Of a stretch of DNA of 64,000 bases, positions 12,576 to 25,342 are shown in pieces (the stretch's first letter is position 1; each line of letters opens with the position of its first letter). Where the stretch lies: positions 1,908,314 to 1,972,313 of the forward strand of contig JAREIK010001332.1 in NCBI GenBank assembly GCA_029783825.1, read 5' to 3'. The notes below the pieces were generated by a model that saw only the letters and a program-made list of their open reading frames with translations, searched no databases and had not been told where the DNA came from. This DNA is from Sapria himalayana (lineage: Eukaryota; Streptophyta; Magnoliopsida; Malpighiales; Rafflesiaceae). The translations under genes and the position numbers were made by a program.

Positions 12576-15259
12576 TAGTTGGTATTCAAACTACTGAATA
12601 TTCTATTATATTTTAGTGATTTGTGATCATGTGTAGGTATATAAATGGTATAATTATGAATCATTTTCATGACATTGGTTTTTTGACATATTTCATTGAA
12701 TAATCATGAAATCAATTAGTTTTTAAAGGTGTTTGGCTAAGGAGTAGAGTGGGAGTCTCGTATAGTTTTAGTGCTTATATTTGGAAAAAATTTAAATAGA
12801 TACGATAATAATTTCACATGTAGCAAAGCATTTTTTGTGTTGCTAACTCGTTAGCATAATCCTTCTACTATACAACATATTTTTTGTGATTGTGATATTA
12901 TCATAAAGTCATAATCATAATAACCTCATAAAATTTATATAGCTACGATAATAATTTCACATCTTAGTGACCAAGTTCCCAATTGGTGCTAAAAGACATG
13001 ACCATGTCCTAATGCCATAATTTTATCCTTAATATTGTTCGATAATCTCAAGTTAGAGCCCTAACTTTTTTACAAAGACAGTGTTTTTGAGCTATGGAAA
13101 TTTATAGAGCCAAAAATACTCAGGAAAATATTGTTGCAATTATTCAATGCAATGACTTTTGGGACATAAAATATTACATAGGGTATTACATGAGTATGCT
13201 TATTTTTCAAGACTATGAATCTTATCTTTAAAGGAAAATAAAGGTATAACTTTTATATTCAAACTAATTATCTATGTTGTTGCATCCTTGTAATGAATAC
13301 TGATATGCTATATAAGAAAAGTGAAAACCATTATCATAGACACTCAGATTGCCATAGATACTTGAGATATAAAAGATATTTCTAGCACCATGGTCATAAA
13401 ATGAACATAAAAGATATTCTCAGTGCCATAACCATTTTCTAGTACTATGGCCATATGATGATCAAGAGAGACTAATGTCAATGTCATAGCCTTTTCCCAG
13501 TATCACTGCCATATTATGAAATAAGAGACTATTCACATTACTATGGTAATTCCTAGTAGTGAAACCCTATTTGAAGAATAAGAAAGATAAATGTATGAAG
13601 CTGCAACCACTTCCTAACTTTGTGACTTTTTGTTATAGAGATATTAGGCCCAAGTATTGGTCATTGCCCAATGTCATGACTATGTGTCACAAAAATATTG
13701 GGATATATTCAAAATTCATGGTCTTTTTTTAGAGTCATGATCTCAAACTTACGAAATGAAGGCTAAAGTGATAGTTTTCTTCTGAAAGTTGAAACTTTTT
13801 ATTTTAAAGTAATGTAAAATTATTCAAGTATAACAGTGAAAAAAAAATTCTTAAAGATCCCTCCATTCTTCTTCTACAAGCAATAAGGATGGGTTACGAT
13901 GTAGCTACTAAACCCTAGGGCACATTTCACACTCCCCATGGGATCCAAAAGCAAGCAAGGAATGCAGAACTTAATGCCAATCCTTAGAGTTGGGGGTGTG
14001 GTTCTCACCCCTTATCCTCCCTAGAATATATTATGAAATTTCTATCATAATAATATATTGTTTAGGGTTTGTTTAATTTAGTTTAGGTGATGTAACAATG
14101 ATTTTACATTAATGAATATTTTTTGATTTAAGTTGGGTTATGAATTTCGATGGATAAATAATAAAATAGAATATGAAATAAAGTTTTGACTATTGATAGG
14201 TTTCTATGAGACTATCATCGTGGGTGGCGATAAGTAAACCATTAGAATTACTTGCGCATATGTTATGAAGAAAGTGATAACCCTTTTAATCGTGATGCTC
14301 AAGATAAACCTACATGTTAAAACCTAAATTTTAGGAATATTGATTATTATGAGTGTGATACTTATGAAACCAAAAATATAAATATTTTTACATGTCAATC
14401 TATTGTATATGTCTTAGAATAATTATTTCTCAATTAGTATGGATATTAAATAGAATGTTCTCCTAAAGATTTCAGAGTTTAGTGTGGGAGTCACTCACTG
14501 AAGAGTTTGGTGATAGAAAATTTTTAGGATATGCATGAGTATGTTGTAACTCATTGGGTGGTGACAATCCTTATGAGTTGCATTCACTTATATGCTTCCC
14601 ACCAATGAAACTTGAAATAAATATATATTAATAGTTTGAAAATAATACTTATGAAGCTGAAAGTACAAATACATACAAACCATATCGATTTTTGGACTTT
14701 ATGACATTGGAGATTTAAAAATAAGAGTGTACATAAATAGTAATTATAAGTAGTTTCTAAGTTGCCTAAAAGGTATGAGATAATGAAAGACTTTTAAGTA
14801 GAGATGATTTATTACCTCAATGGTGAGATAGCAAAGAAATAACTATGAAGAGACTACTATTAGAAAGAGCCCAATGATAATAATAACCTTTCATGCATTT
14901 GAGAAAGGAGTCATTATATAATAATTCAACATTCATTTTTTGCCCAAACATAATATAATTAAAATTAATTTGAACAGACTTTACATAAAATAAATCAACA
15001 AACCCATGGAGGTTCACTATCACATGGAATATCTAAGATTAATTTGAATATCTATTTTACTATAATTTAGTTATTTCAATGTTGAATAACTAAACTACCG
15101 ATACAATCATAGTAAGATCAATATCTAGAAAAAAGTCATATTTACTAATTATCTGACTTATGTACTTATATATTTATTTTGATGATATACTCTTGGCAAT
15201 GATATTTTAGGATACTTCCTAACTAATAAAATTAGGCGACATAACAAAGTCACAACACA
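12576..15259 (+). repeat. Left LTR of the non-autonomous element
   Basis: The LTR starts near TTAGTTGGTATTCAAAC, which aligns with TGATTTGTGTTCAAAC at 18555, and ends ...AAAGTCACAACACA directly before the tRNA-Asp-type primer-binding region. About 2.68 kb; the right LTR is about 2.63 kb once the CACTA insertion is removed. It holds the CATGAC-type array at about 12960-13780 and a leader-like segment with CCCTAGGG and GCAAGCAAGGAATG at 13910-13980. Start and end are approximate because copies have diverged. Confidence 0.65.
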
Positions 15260-15263
15260 TTTT

Positions 15264-15281
15264 TGGTACCATTGTCAAGCA
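15264..15281 (+). other. Primer-binding site, tRNA-Asp type (decayed)
   Basis: TGGTACCATTGTCAAGCA lies just 3' of the LTR. It matches TGGCGCCGTTGCCGGGGA, the complement of the plant tRNA-Asp 3' end used by Athila/Tat elements, with mostly C-to-T and G-to-A changes. Equivalent decayed sites follow other LTR copies near 5613, 38300 and 61758. Confidence 0.6.
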
Positions 15282-15689
15282 TTATTTAGTTTGGTTAGTT
15301 AGCATGAGCTGACATAATTTTACTTGTAAAAGGATAATTCTTTTTTTTACTAGTTTAGATAACATTGAGTATGATAAAACTTATTGAATCTAAATACTAA
15401 GGCTTGTTAACTTATTTTAAAAAAGGATAGATGTATTTTGGTATTTTGCTTATATATTTTTTCCTTTTTTTGTCACCAATCTACAAATCAAAATATTTAG
15501 AGAAGAATGAAGTTGACAAATTTTTTTTAAGAAATTTAAGATAAAAAAATCTAGAAATCCCAAACAATCAGTATAAGGATACTTATTATGCTCCAAATAG
15601 TGACTTTTATTATGCACTTTATGGCAACCATTAATAACACTATTTTCAGCTAGAAGAGGGTTATGGATGAAAGGGATATAGAAGCCAAG

Positions 15690-16399
15690 AAAAGAGTAAA
15701 TTTAATGATTCTTACCCATCATTTGAATTTTCATTCACAACTAAGCTTGAAGAAATACTAATTGAATTGATAAGATCCAATGCCATTGTGAAAGAAAAAG
15801 TAAGATAATTAAAGGAAAAATATAAAGTCATTGATTTAGTTTTATTTGAAGAAAGTCTTGTATCGAATATTTTTTTAGCTAATATAAAAATTATTGTGGT
15901 TGAGAATTTAGAAGAGAGAATTTAAGATATAAAATCAATCATTCAAGGAGAAGAAGATGAAGTGAATGATAAAATCTTCATGTCTAATATGAAGATAGTT
16001 AAGGTAGAGAATCTAGGTAAGGAAATTTAAGATATAACCTCAATCATTCAAGGATAAGAAGGTGAAGAGAATGATGAAATTTATGTGGCTAATATGGAAA
16101 TAGTTGTGGTAGAAATTATAGAAGAGAAAATCAAAGATATAGCCTCAATTACTCAACAAGATGAAGATAAAGATGAAGTGAATGATGAAGTTTTGCTGCT
16201 TGATATGAAGAATGGTTTGGAGGATCAATATGATCAAAAAGATAAAAAAATCAAGATATTTTTCAATTTCAAGGCTTGGAAGAAAATAAATAAAATGAGA
16301 TACACCCAGACTATCCTCATGGATGAGGTTATTAAGATGATCATTTATCTAACATCCATAATTGATACTAAAAGTATAATAAAGAAGGAGATAGGATAG
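15690..16399 (+). pseudogene. Acidic repeat protein of non-autonomous LTR element
   Basis: A reading frame with few stops encodes an acidic protein. Three consecutive units of exactly 105 bp (phase points 15881, 15986, 16091) give 35-residue repeats of the form ANMEIVVVEIIEEKIKDIAS followed by an acidic TQQDEDKDEVNDEV-like part. The open frame at 16085-16399 (104 aa) covers the last unit and a lysine-rich tail. The first two units contain TAA stops at the same place. A decayed homologue with the same repeats lies at 62350-62690. It sits where Gag would be in an autonomous element, but I recognise no Gag motif in it. Function unknown. Confidence 0.55.
15878..16195 (+). repeat. 105-bp in-frame tandem repeat, 3 units
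   Basis: The word AATAT(A/G)(A/G)A(A/G)AT recurs at 15881, 15986 and 16091, exactly 105 bp apart, followed in each unit by AGAAGAG/GGTAAGG, GATATA and TCAATCATTCAAGG-like sequence. A multiple of three keeps the frame. Confidence 0.75.
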
Positions 16400-16619
16400 T
16401 TTATAAAGAAGTTAGTTTGAATAATAGAGATATCCAAAGGTGAAATTGAGATTTTAATTGTCTAGCTATGAATGTTAAACATAGCATTGCAATTGAGAGA
16501 CAACCCAAACTTTTTTTTGTTATTGTGATGGTTGTTTGATGAAGTATATTTGTAATGAGAATAAATATAGCATATATATAGTCATATTTAGAACCCCCAC
16601 ACAAAAGAATTGCATATTC

Positions 16620-17050
16620 AAACTAACTATGATTCTAAAATATTTAAACACAAAGCCACAACCATTTTTTAGTGCCATGTTTTGATGTTATAGAAAGATA
16701 ATACAAACATAAGTTTAATAACAAAGTCATGATTATTTTTTAGCACCGAGAGTTTGGTGTTACCAAAAGAAAAGCATCATAAAAGATTTATGAATAAGTT
16801 ATGGTGGAGACCGAATGCCATGACTTAGAAGGAACTACTTGATATAATGCCATGATTTTTAATTTACAAAAGAAAATCAAACACATAGAGTGACAACCTT
16901 TAAATCTACTAAATTTTTTGATTTGACAATGAATGAGGGAAGATCTTCAAAAAATATATAATATAAATGAGCAATAAAGAGAAAAGCAAGACACAAGCAT
17001 AATGGCGTAGAAATATCACTCAAAGCCTTGATAACCATTGTGACTTTTGT
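16620..17050 (+). repeat. CATGAC-type array inside the internal region
   Basis: Repeats of the type AGTGCCATG...TTTGATGTTATAGAAAGAT and CATGATTATTTTTTAGCACC recur here, resembling the approximately 53-bp units of the LTRs. The same arrangement is present in the second internal copy at about 63000-63400, so it is a fixed part of the non-autonomous element. Confidence 0.5.
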
Positions 17051-17089
17051 TATAGAAATTGTGTATAGTTTGAAAGATTTTTGCGATCC

Positions 17090-18400
17090 AAAAAGGACTT
17101 TATTGGAGAAAGTAAATTTAGAAAATTCATTCTACCTTTTAAAGATATAATTAAGAAAAGATATTGGATATTATTTTGTATGCATAGAGAATAGAACAAT
17201 GCTTTGGTTGTGAAAAAATTATATGCCAACTTGCATAATAGGAAAAAGAAAATATAATGTTAGAGGTAATTTGGTTTACTTTGATAAGAAAATTTGTAAT
17301 GAGCTACTAAGATTCTTGAAAGTTAAGCATAGCATGGACTTAAATTTCTCTATATTCAATAGGTAACCCAATTTTCTAGCTATCACTATTTTGTTGATAG
17401 ATAGAAAAGACACATGGAGAGTAATGTTGAAAAACACATATGGATAATTGATGAGAGGAGAAATATTATAGGCGAGTAAAGTTTTGTTGAATTTCATATG
17501 ATTATTTATATTATTGGCTCTCCATGTCTTGATGAAATTATATCTTGGATTTAGTGAGGGTGAATTTTTTGGTCAACTAATTCACCCCTTCCTTATCACT
17601 TTGTTTTGTCTAGCCAAGGGAGTCTCTATGGATGAAAAAGTTGATGCAATGTCTCTTATGATGTCTCCCTAACAATGTCGAGAATAAAAAGGGAAATTTA
17701 AAAAAGTAAAAAGGAAAGAAGTTGATACTTGAAGAGGAAGAACAAACATAAATTTAGGAAGAAACTCATCCTTCACCACATCTGACATATGAGAGACGGG
17801 GAGAAGGGAAGGAATGCAAAAAATGAGCTAGCTCACATTGAGCTTTTCTTAGCTGCACATGGAGGTATATTTGTGGATATTTTGTGCATCTTGGATAATA
17901 TGTAGTGTAATACTAAAAGAAATAATGAAGAATTGAAAAGTGAGATTAATTTTTTATGCACAACTTTAGTTTGAAGATAGGATCTACAATCTCTTGGAAA
18001 TGGAATAAGAAACATGGATATTGGATTGATGGTTGTGTTGAATCATTTAGAATGTTATACAAGGATATCGTGATATACTAGAAGAGATAAATAAAAAAAA
18101 GTGATAATGTAAATGGAGATAAAAAAAAATATTGAAAGTACTAGTGGTTAGAAGAAATAAGAAAATGTAGTTCAAATCAAAAAGACTTGTACTTTATGAT
18201 GAGATCCTTTGAAGGTGTGCTCATTTTCATTGGGAAAAGACAATAATACTTTGCATCATTCTGGCATAGATATTGGATAGGTTAGTTACATGGAAGGAAG
18301 ATTTAGAGAGGCTATGCACTTCTATGTCAATGTTTGAGCATTCAAAGTCATATTTCACCTTTAATGAGTATGATCCTAAAAAGAAATCACACTAGCCACC
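17090..18400 (+). pseudogene. 'Putative plant transposon protein' domain pseudogene
   Basis: Frame-broken translation gives VVKKLYANLHNRKKKI, NVRGNLVYFDKKICNELLRF, a WRVML stretch, a FI-LFILLALHVLMKLYL stretch and FLITLFCLAKGVSMDE, ending in an acidic, lysine-rich tail. This matches the plant transposon-associated family in which VVREFYANL, VRGK-V-FD--IN, a W-------L-P--H------R stretch and P-LIT-LC--AGV follow in this order (family knowledge; I recall PF20167, not verified). Such proteins are common in non-autonomous Athila-like elements; their role is not known to me. At least one frameshift (after KKKI) and several stops are present. A second copy begins near 63640. Confidence 0.6.
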
Positions 18401-18499
18401 CTCATTACAAAATTGATTTGCATTTATTTTGTTTATTTTCATATTATTATGATGTATCTATTATTTTGAAATGATTTGAGATTTAAGAATATTATTTTT

Positions 18500-18554
18500 T
18501 TACAGAGAGGGGAGTTATTGCTCGGGAACAAGTAATTATTTTAGTGTGGAAATT
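18500..18554 (+). other. Polypurine-tract region before right LTR
   Basis: The stretch GAGAGGGGAGTTATTGCTCG, then GGAACAAG and TTTAGTGTGGAAATT, is followed by TGATTTGTG, taken as the LTR start. It resembles the ends of Tat/Athila internal regions (…GCTCGAGGACGAGC…AGTGTGGGGGAATT|TG). A similar boundary, GAGGATGAGTAATCACTTTA, occurs at about 59070-59093. Confidence 0.5.
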
Positions 18555-20430
18555 TGATTTGTGTTCAAACTATAAAATATTCTAATATATTGTGGTGATT
18601 TATGGTGATTTGTTGGCATGAAAATGAAATAATTATAGATTGAATTTATGATTTTGGAATTTTGTTGATTTTGATTAATAGTCATGAAATCGATATGTTT
18701 TTGGAAGTGTTTAATTGAGCAGTATAATATGATGTCTCAATTAGCTTCTGTATCAATTCTTGGCTAAAATTATACCTAATTAGTCTTGATAATCTTTATA
18801 TACTATTTTCCTATCAACTCATTAGTATAATTTCTCCACTGTACAATATATTCTATATGGTTGCAATATTATCATAGAGTAATAGTAATATCTATATCAT
18901 AAAATTTAAATGATTGTGATATTAATTTTATATCACAACAACCATGTAACTCATTAGTGCTAACTATTATGGTCATATCCTAAAACTATGACTTTATCTG
19001 TGATATAACACAGTAGTCTCAAATCAATGTTAAAATTTAAATGATATTTTTATAAAGCCATAATTTTTGAGCTACAAATAGTTATAGAGAAAAAATTATT
19101 CGAGCAAAAGCAATGACAATTATTTAGCATCTCAGATTTTGGGACACTAAATATTATATAGATCATTACCAAGTAAGGTCATTCCCCAAGGCCACGAATC
19201 TTATTTTCAAAGAAAGACAAAACTATAATTTTTATGTTTTGGCTAATTACAAGTGGTGTAATATCATTGTAGTGTCATAATGATATAATATATAAAAGAA
19301 GTGAATGATAAGGCTACAACCAGTCATACCACTATATATACTGTATACACATGAAAGGATAATTTTTGTGCTGCAATAATTTTTGGTAATTTTTTAGCTT
19401 CAGGGTCATATGATGATCACGAGAGACCAATGCCAATGCTATAGTCATTTCCAAGTGTAATGACCAAATTATGATATGTGAAGTCATTCACAATATTGTG
19501 GCCATTCCCAGCATAGTGGACTTATATGAATAATAAGAAAGATAAATGCATAAAGCCACTTCCACTTCCCAGTGCCATGAGTTTTTATAGAGAGACATTA
19601 TGCACAAGTCCTCGTCATTACCCAATACCATGACTTTGTGTTACTAAAATATTGAAATATATTTTAGAGTCATGGCCATTTTCTAATGGTGGCTTAAGTG
19701 TTGAAGGCCTTAGTGGTGTTTTCTTTTAAAAGCCATAACTTTCTACTTAAAGTAATGCACAGTTATTTCAGTATAAAAGAGAGAGAAATTTTTAAAAGAT
19801 CTTTTCATTATTATTCTTTTTCTTCCGTGCAACAAGCAATGGTCACAATGTTGCTACCAAACCCTATGATAAAATTTCACACTTCTTAGGAGCTCCCAAG
19901 TAAGCAAGGAAAGAAAGACTTAATACTAATTGCTAGAGTTGTGGGGTCTCTCAAACCCCTACTCACTAGGGTAGGTTCATGAATTTCTATCAAAATAACA
20001 TATAGTATAGGATATGTGTAACTTAGATTATGTGATGTGACAATGGTTTTTCATTAATGCATATATTTTGATTTATGTTGTGTTATGAATATTGATGGGT
20101 GAGTGATAAAATATAACTTTAACTATGGTTTCAACTATTAGTAGGTTGTGTGAAATTCTCATGATCACTAGTGATAGGTATATCACAAGGCCCACTCGTG
20201 AATATCGTGGGACAGAAGTGATAACCCTTTTGATTATGATGTGCAAGATAAACTTATATATTAAACCTTAACATTTGGGTATATTAGTCATTATGAGTAT
20301 GACATGTACAAAGGAAAAAGAGTGAACACTTTTACAAGTCCAATGTACATGTCTTAGAAGAAATAATTCTTGATTGAGATAGATGTTATATAGAATATTT
20401 TTTAAGGGTTTTAGTTTTAGTATGAGAGTC
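18555..20430 (+). repeat. Right LTR of the non-autonomous element, part 1
   Basis: Starts TGATTTGTGTTCAAAC and runs collinear with 12576-14490, including the CATGAC-type array (about 18950-19720) and the GCAAGCAAGGAAAG stretch near 19900. It stops at 20430 because the CACTA element is inserted; the sequence continues at 35201. The reading frames inside (e.g. 19698-19889) are not recognisable proteins. Confidence 0.7.
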
Positions 20431-20443
20431 CACTACAACAAAA
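20431..20443 (+). repeat. CACTA left terminal inverted repeat
   Basis: CACTACAACAAAA, perfect inverted partner of 35185-35197. Target duplication GTC lies immediately outside. Confidence 0.92.
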
Positions 20444-20720
20444 AACATATTCAATGATGCTTAAAAAGCATCATTAATAATATTTCATGTCACTAATCAA
20501 AAGTGTCATCTGCTAGCCTGTCATAATAAGTATTTGCCTATAATATCATTTTTTAGAAGTGTCTTTGAAATGAACCTTGACGCTAAAAAAACTGTCATTA
20601 TTTATTATACCAATCTACCTTGACACTCAGAGAAATGTCATTATTTGTTGTATCAATCTTAAATTTTTTGAATACATTGACGCTTAGTAAAAGTGTCAAG
20701 GAAGATAATGATTTAATTAA
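20444..20720. repeat. CACTA left subterminal repeats
   Basis: Diverged copies of an AARTGTCATTATTTRTTRTA-type unit alternate with TTGACRCTNA (e.g. near 20577-20700). Matching TGTCATGA/TGACACTT motifs occur beside the right end (34940-35180). Subterminal repeats of this sort are the transposase-binding arrays of En/Spm-type elements (family knowledge); binding here is inference. Confidence 0.6.
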
Positions 20721-22072
20721 ATATCAATTTAATAATCATTGTAAATAAATTTTTACCTGTTATTGTAATAATGCATGCACATAAGAAAAACTTATGTTCA
20801 AATCCATACCAAGATTTTAGTTTTTAATTACAATGAGGAACTTGTACTTCTTACATTTCATAAACAAAAAAAATATCACAATTTTAACATTCATTTCTCT
20901 AATTCAATTCAAATTTTCTTATATATGCAACCCAATTGTGCCTTATCTCCAAGAAACTACTTCATGCTAGCTTGGCTAAGTTGAAAGTTAATTTCCTAAA
21001 AAGATAACCTACATACAAAAAGATGAACTATAATCAATTACACTTGTAGAAAAAAAAATATTATAGATCATTGGAAAATAAAAATGAAGGAATGATAACA
21101 ACATATCATGAAAATAATTTATATAACAATTGACATATATAATTAAATAAAATTTAACAGCAAAAACAAATATAGTAGTAATGGGTAAAATAGAAAGCAA
21201 GAGATTTATCAATTATGACATAAAAGTTGATTAATTATGGTAAAATACAAAATAATAATAATCCATTAAAAACATATATGTGTGTAGTGAGTTGAAAAAT
21301 CAATAGTCACAAACTACTAGAAGAAATACTACAAAAACTAATTAAATTTAATAAAATGAAAAATTAAATTACAAGCCATCTTCCTAATACTTAAAAAAAC
21401 TCGATTAGATGTAATGTAATGTAATTTCAAGTTTTATTGATTACACATATATAGTAATCCATCAACTTATAGTTTTAGATTCATTAATAAAATAAAAGGC
21501 TATGTAAAAAAAAATTGTGTCTTGAAAAAATCATTGTATTTTATAAGGGTGACAATGTAACTTACAATGTTGTGGTAAAGTATTGAAGCCAAAAGTCGAA
21601 ATCTCCATGTTTTCCATAGCCAATCAACAAAAAAAATCTATAGTTGCCAACGAAAACAAAAGATAATATGATAATAATAAAGTTCCAATTGCATATTCCA
21701 TTTTAAAATATTTAATAGAAAGAAAGAAGTAATAAACTTGATATCATTATGAAAGATACCTTTATTATCACAATAGTTCATGGACCATTCCAAAGTTGGA
21801 AGATCATCTAACTTCACCAAAAAAAAGTTTCCCTTTAGACACCCATGAATCATGCATACAATATACTAACTTAATTCAACTATTAGAAATTAGAGAAATA
21901 TCATGAATATGGAAGGAAAATACTAAAAAGTCTTCAAATGATTATCAAACAATTTACCTTCAGTCATAGTTTGGTTCAAAAGAGAGATAAAGTATAAACC
22001 TCATCAAAAGTGATAGTTGGATATGACAAAATTTGTTCATGCTTCAATACAAAAAGGTGTCCCCAAAGTTTT
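20721..22072. other. CACTA left non-coding region
   Basis: AT-rich sequence downstream of the Ulp1-type gene. Reading frames at 20775-20984, 21009-21212 and 21638-21853 are short, low complexity and show no family resemblance. I see no further gene here. Confidence 0.5.
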
Positions 22073-22368
22073 TCAAACCAAGGAAAGTATTAATTGAGTC
22101 ACCAACATCACCCATTCAGATCGTACTTCATTCAACTCATCTTTGTTGTATGATTTTTCCCATTAAACTATTGAAAATTAAAGTAATAGTTTCATCAATT
22201 ACATTGGTAAATAAAATAAACATTGATATATTGAGAACCAACAAATCAACACATACCTTTGTTGTAAGACATCCTTGATCGAGAACGATATCTCTCATAT
22301 ATCTCATCACATAGTATCCACATTTAATACTACATGGTTGTATTGGGCACTAAATGGATAAAAAAATC

Positions 22369-22403
<35 letters not shown>

Positions 22404-25342
22404 AGTTACTTGCAAGTCATATTGTACTAAGTTTAAAATTAAGAAGAAGACACTAATTATTTTATTACTCAGTTTATATGAGTTATTTACACCTATTACA
22501 ACCCAATTAGGCTCTTTTTTGATGATTTATGTTTTTTATGTAGATGAATTCTTAGAGCCCTGCGTGAAGAAAATAATTTTTGTTACCAACTATGCTTCAT
22601 TCTATAATATTAAGGAAAAAACTTACATATTAATAATGTCTTTAAGATCATCTGAAGTTGATGATGCAAGGAATCAAGGTAATAGGCGATCAAAGTCTTT
22701 ATGTCAAGTACCACCAAAACCCAATGACAACTACAAATTTAACATGAGTGTAACTACATATCAATTATAATTTGATAAATATGCAGACTTATAAGCTTAC
22801 TTATGTTTAATAACTTACCTTGGGTTATATGGAATTAAAACAAATTCAGCATTATTTGCATTCATCAACTGATTAGTTATAACCCTTGACATGTTTTTCT
22901 TACTTGCTTCTCTCATTCCAGCTTTGGAAACCAATGTCGGATTTACAAAAATAAATCATTATGCCTCTTTAGCATTAATCATCTTTTTATGCAAGTGCCT
23001 AATTTAATTTCAGACAATATTTAAAAGTTTTAATATTTTAATGTAAATGAAATTAATTACAATTCTCATTATGAAAAATTAAAGCATAAATAAGATAGTT
23101 AAAATATATGAAAAACATATTAAATGTTTCTCTTACCATATATAGAACATAAGACAATTAGATGACACCTCTGTTGATGAAATTATGATATTCATATCTT
23201 CTTTCATGATGAAGGTCTTAAATGACTCTCCAAAAATATCCTTTATGATTTCTACTGCATGTACCTTCTCATCCTTTAACACAACCCAATAAATATAGCA
23301 AAGTTCTTGATATCTATAGGGTTCTCATCCTTAAAACTCAATGTTCTCTCTTTATTCTTAAATTTCTTAAATTTCTTTAAATCCTATCTAACATAAAATA
23401 TCATTGTATATATAAGAATTTTCCTAAATAAAATAGTTTTTTTATTAGTAACAAGATTTTTTTTATTTTAAAAAAAACACATGCTTGGATGAGATGAGTA
23501 GTAAGAATGACTAATTGGACAGACCATAAAATTTGATGCCCAATAGCATCTCCAATAGTGGTAATTTGGCTTGGAATAGGTACAAGAAGTAATGCATTTG
23601 TATCATAAGAAACATCCACAGCAACAAGGAAGTTAGCACCACATTCAAGTACTATTGTTCCAGCTGCAACTACATTTTCTTTTGTCCCTATGGTCAATTG
23701 ACAATTTATAACCTATAAAATGAAACAATATTGTTTAGTTATATGCAATCATCTAAAGTTGATAATTTCCAAGTAGGAAAGAATTAGTTAGAAAAAATTG
23801 AGTTATCATAACTTAATGAGCTTATTAATATAATTTATTATACAAACATATATTCTAACATTACTTCTATATAAGAATTAATCAACTAGGTAAGTTGATA
23901 TAAAAATTATGAGTTTGTGTTAACACATTTTTATTATAGAACATAATATTAATTACAACTTACCTTGTTTACTTTTAGCGTTGGAGGAGTGTGGTCATCT
24001 ACTCGTCGTTTTGGTTGCTCAACAATTTCAGGAGGGACAATATGTTTTTGGAGCATGTTAGAGCTACCAACATCAGATTGAGGTGTGGTGGGTACCATCT
24101 GAGAGAGTTGGAATAAAATTTTTGCCTCTTTGTCGCTCTTGCGATTCTTTCATAAATTCCTGCAAAGCATGATCTACCATAGAATGAAAATATTGTCGTA
24201 GTGTATAATGCTTTCCTTTAGCTCATATTCGACCACTATATTCAGGAGTTCCCAATGCTTCAGTAAGTATGTCATTTCCATTGAAACTCAAACTACTTTC
24301 TTGTGACTGTTGCAACATCTTATACTAATACACAATGATGTTATAAAATTTAATGTCATATTGGTTAATATAAATAAGTTATTAACTTAAATGAAATATA
24401 TGTCACATAACTTATACTTACAATCTTCTCCACTACCGGAATGACCACTTCATCATAAGTGTCATCTTTTTTCTCCATTGCTTTCTTCCATAATACACTT
24501 CTATCAATGACTTTAGTAAAGTCAGTTGCTACCAACTTTTAAAATATTGAAATGTAATATAATGAGTCTCTTGTCAATTTCAACATAAAAAAATGTAAAT
24601 TAACAACATCTTTAACTTACCATATCTTCCTCAAGACCAGCATATCCCTTCCTACTAAGATGATGATTATAAATATACTTTTTCTTCTTTCTTTTTGAAC
24701 TTCTTTAAACTCCTAAAATTTTATTTCATATTAAGTAAAGAAAATATGAGTATATGACATGAAAATAATTAGAAATTTACCTGAAATCTTTGAGACAATC
24801 TTTCTTTGACAAAAATTGTCCAATCTTCATCTTCAATAAAACTGAATTCAACTGGTGGTTTTTTAAGAATCTCTAGTTGGTCTTTGAAAGGAATGATATA
24901 CTTTGCAGTCAACATGTTCTTGAATGATCTTAAGCACCTGCCCATTGATTTCATACAATTCCTTCTACTTTTAAAATCTAATGTAAATGCAGCCTAGAAG
25001 TAATGAACATAGTTATTAGTTGTTAAAAAAATTTGTAAATAGAATTAGAAAAAGTTATAGATAAAAAAAATACTAGTTTACCTCAACGGAGTCCCACAAT
25101 TTATTCTTCAATTGCTTAGGTACATGGTGCCAAGTGCTATATCTAATTAGGACCATGATACATGCAAATACGCCTATATAACTTGTGAGATGTACAGCAG
25201 CTTGTCAGACATTAACACCATCAACATTATACTTTACTACATGTTTTATTCTTTTGCTCTTTTTCTTGATAATCATAGTCTTTCTTATTATCCCTCTACA
25301 TCTATTTCTTGTAGTTTCTTTATCTTGTTGTTCTGTATCCAT
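22073..25342 (-). pseudogene. CACTA Ptta/En/Spm transposase-Ulp1 protease gene, multi-exon
   Basis: Minus strand, probable start ATG at 25340-25342 (MDTEQQDKET). First exons give SYIGVFACIMVLIRYSTWHH, then (about 24780-25000) LTAKYIIPFKDQ, PPVEFSFIEDEDW and FVKERLSQRF, then RLSRKGYAGLEED-like coding (24620-24700), DRSVLWKKAMEKKDDTYDE (about 24430-24530), LTEALGTPEYSGRI (about 24220-24280) and NALLLVPIPSQITTIGDAIG (about 23540-23620): the plant Ptta/En/Spm domain. Exons 22862-22990 to 22073 form a Ulp1-like C48 protease: FVLIPYNP, HW (22721-22726), YYLDSL (22668-22685), CPIQPCSIKCGYYVMRYM (Cys codon 22320-22322) and a DELNEVRSEWV tail, stop at 22073-22075. The His, Asp, Gln and Cys of the C48 active site are all present. 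GT-AG junctions are visible at several exon ends. In-frame stops (one near 25207, one within SGRI*AKG) and a shift after ALRIHLHKKHK argue for decay. Such transposase-Ulp1 pairs are known in plant CACTA elements; it may originally have been one gene or two. Confidence 0.75.
22371..22400. repeat. (TA)15 microsatellite in Ulp1 intron
   Basis: Uninterrupted TA run, lying in the apparent intron between the PNWVVIG exon and the CPIQP exon of the Ulp1-like gene. Confidence 0.9.

Noticed and set aside
16401..18015. Minus-strand frames of 60-73 codons
   Set aside because: Antisense to the internal region of the non-autonomous LTR element; no family resemblance.
22354..22770. 138-codon open frame on the plus strand
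   Set aside because: Antisense to Ulp1-like exons and an intron; it starts in a (TA)n run. The minus strand explains the interval.
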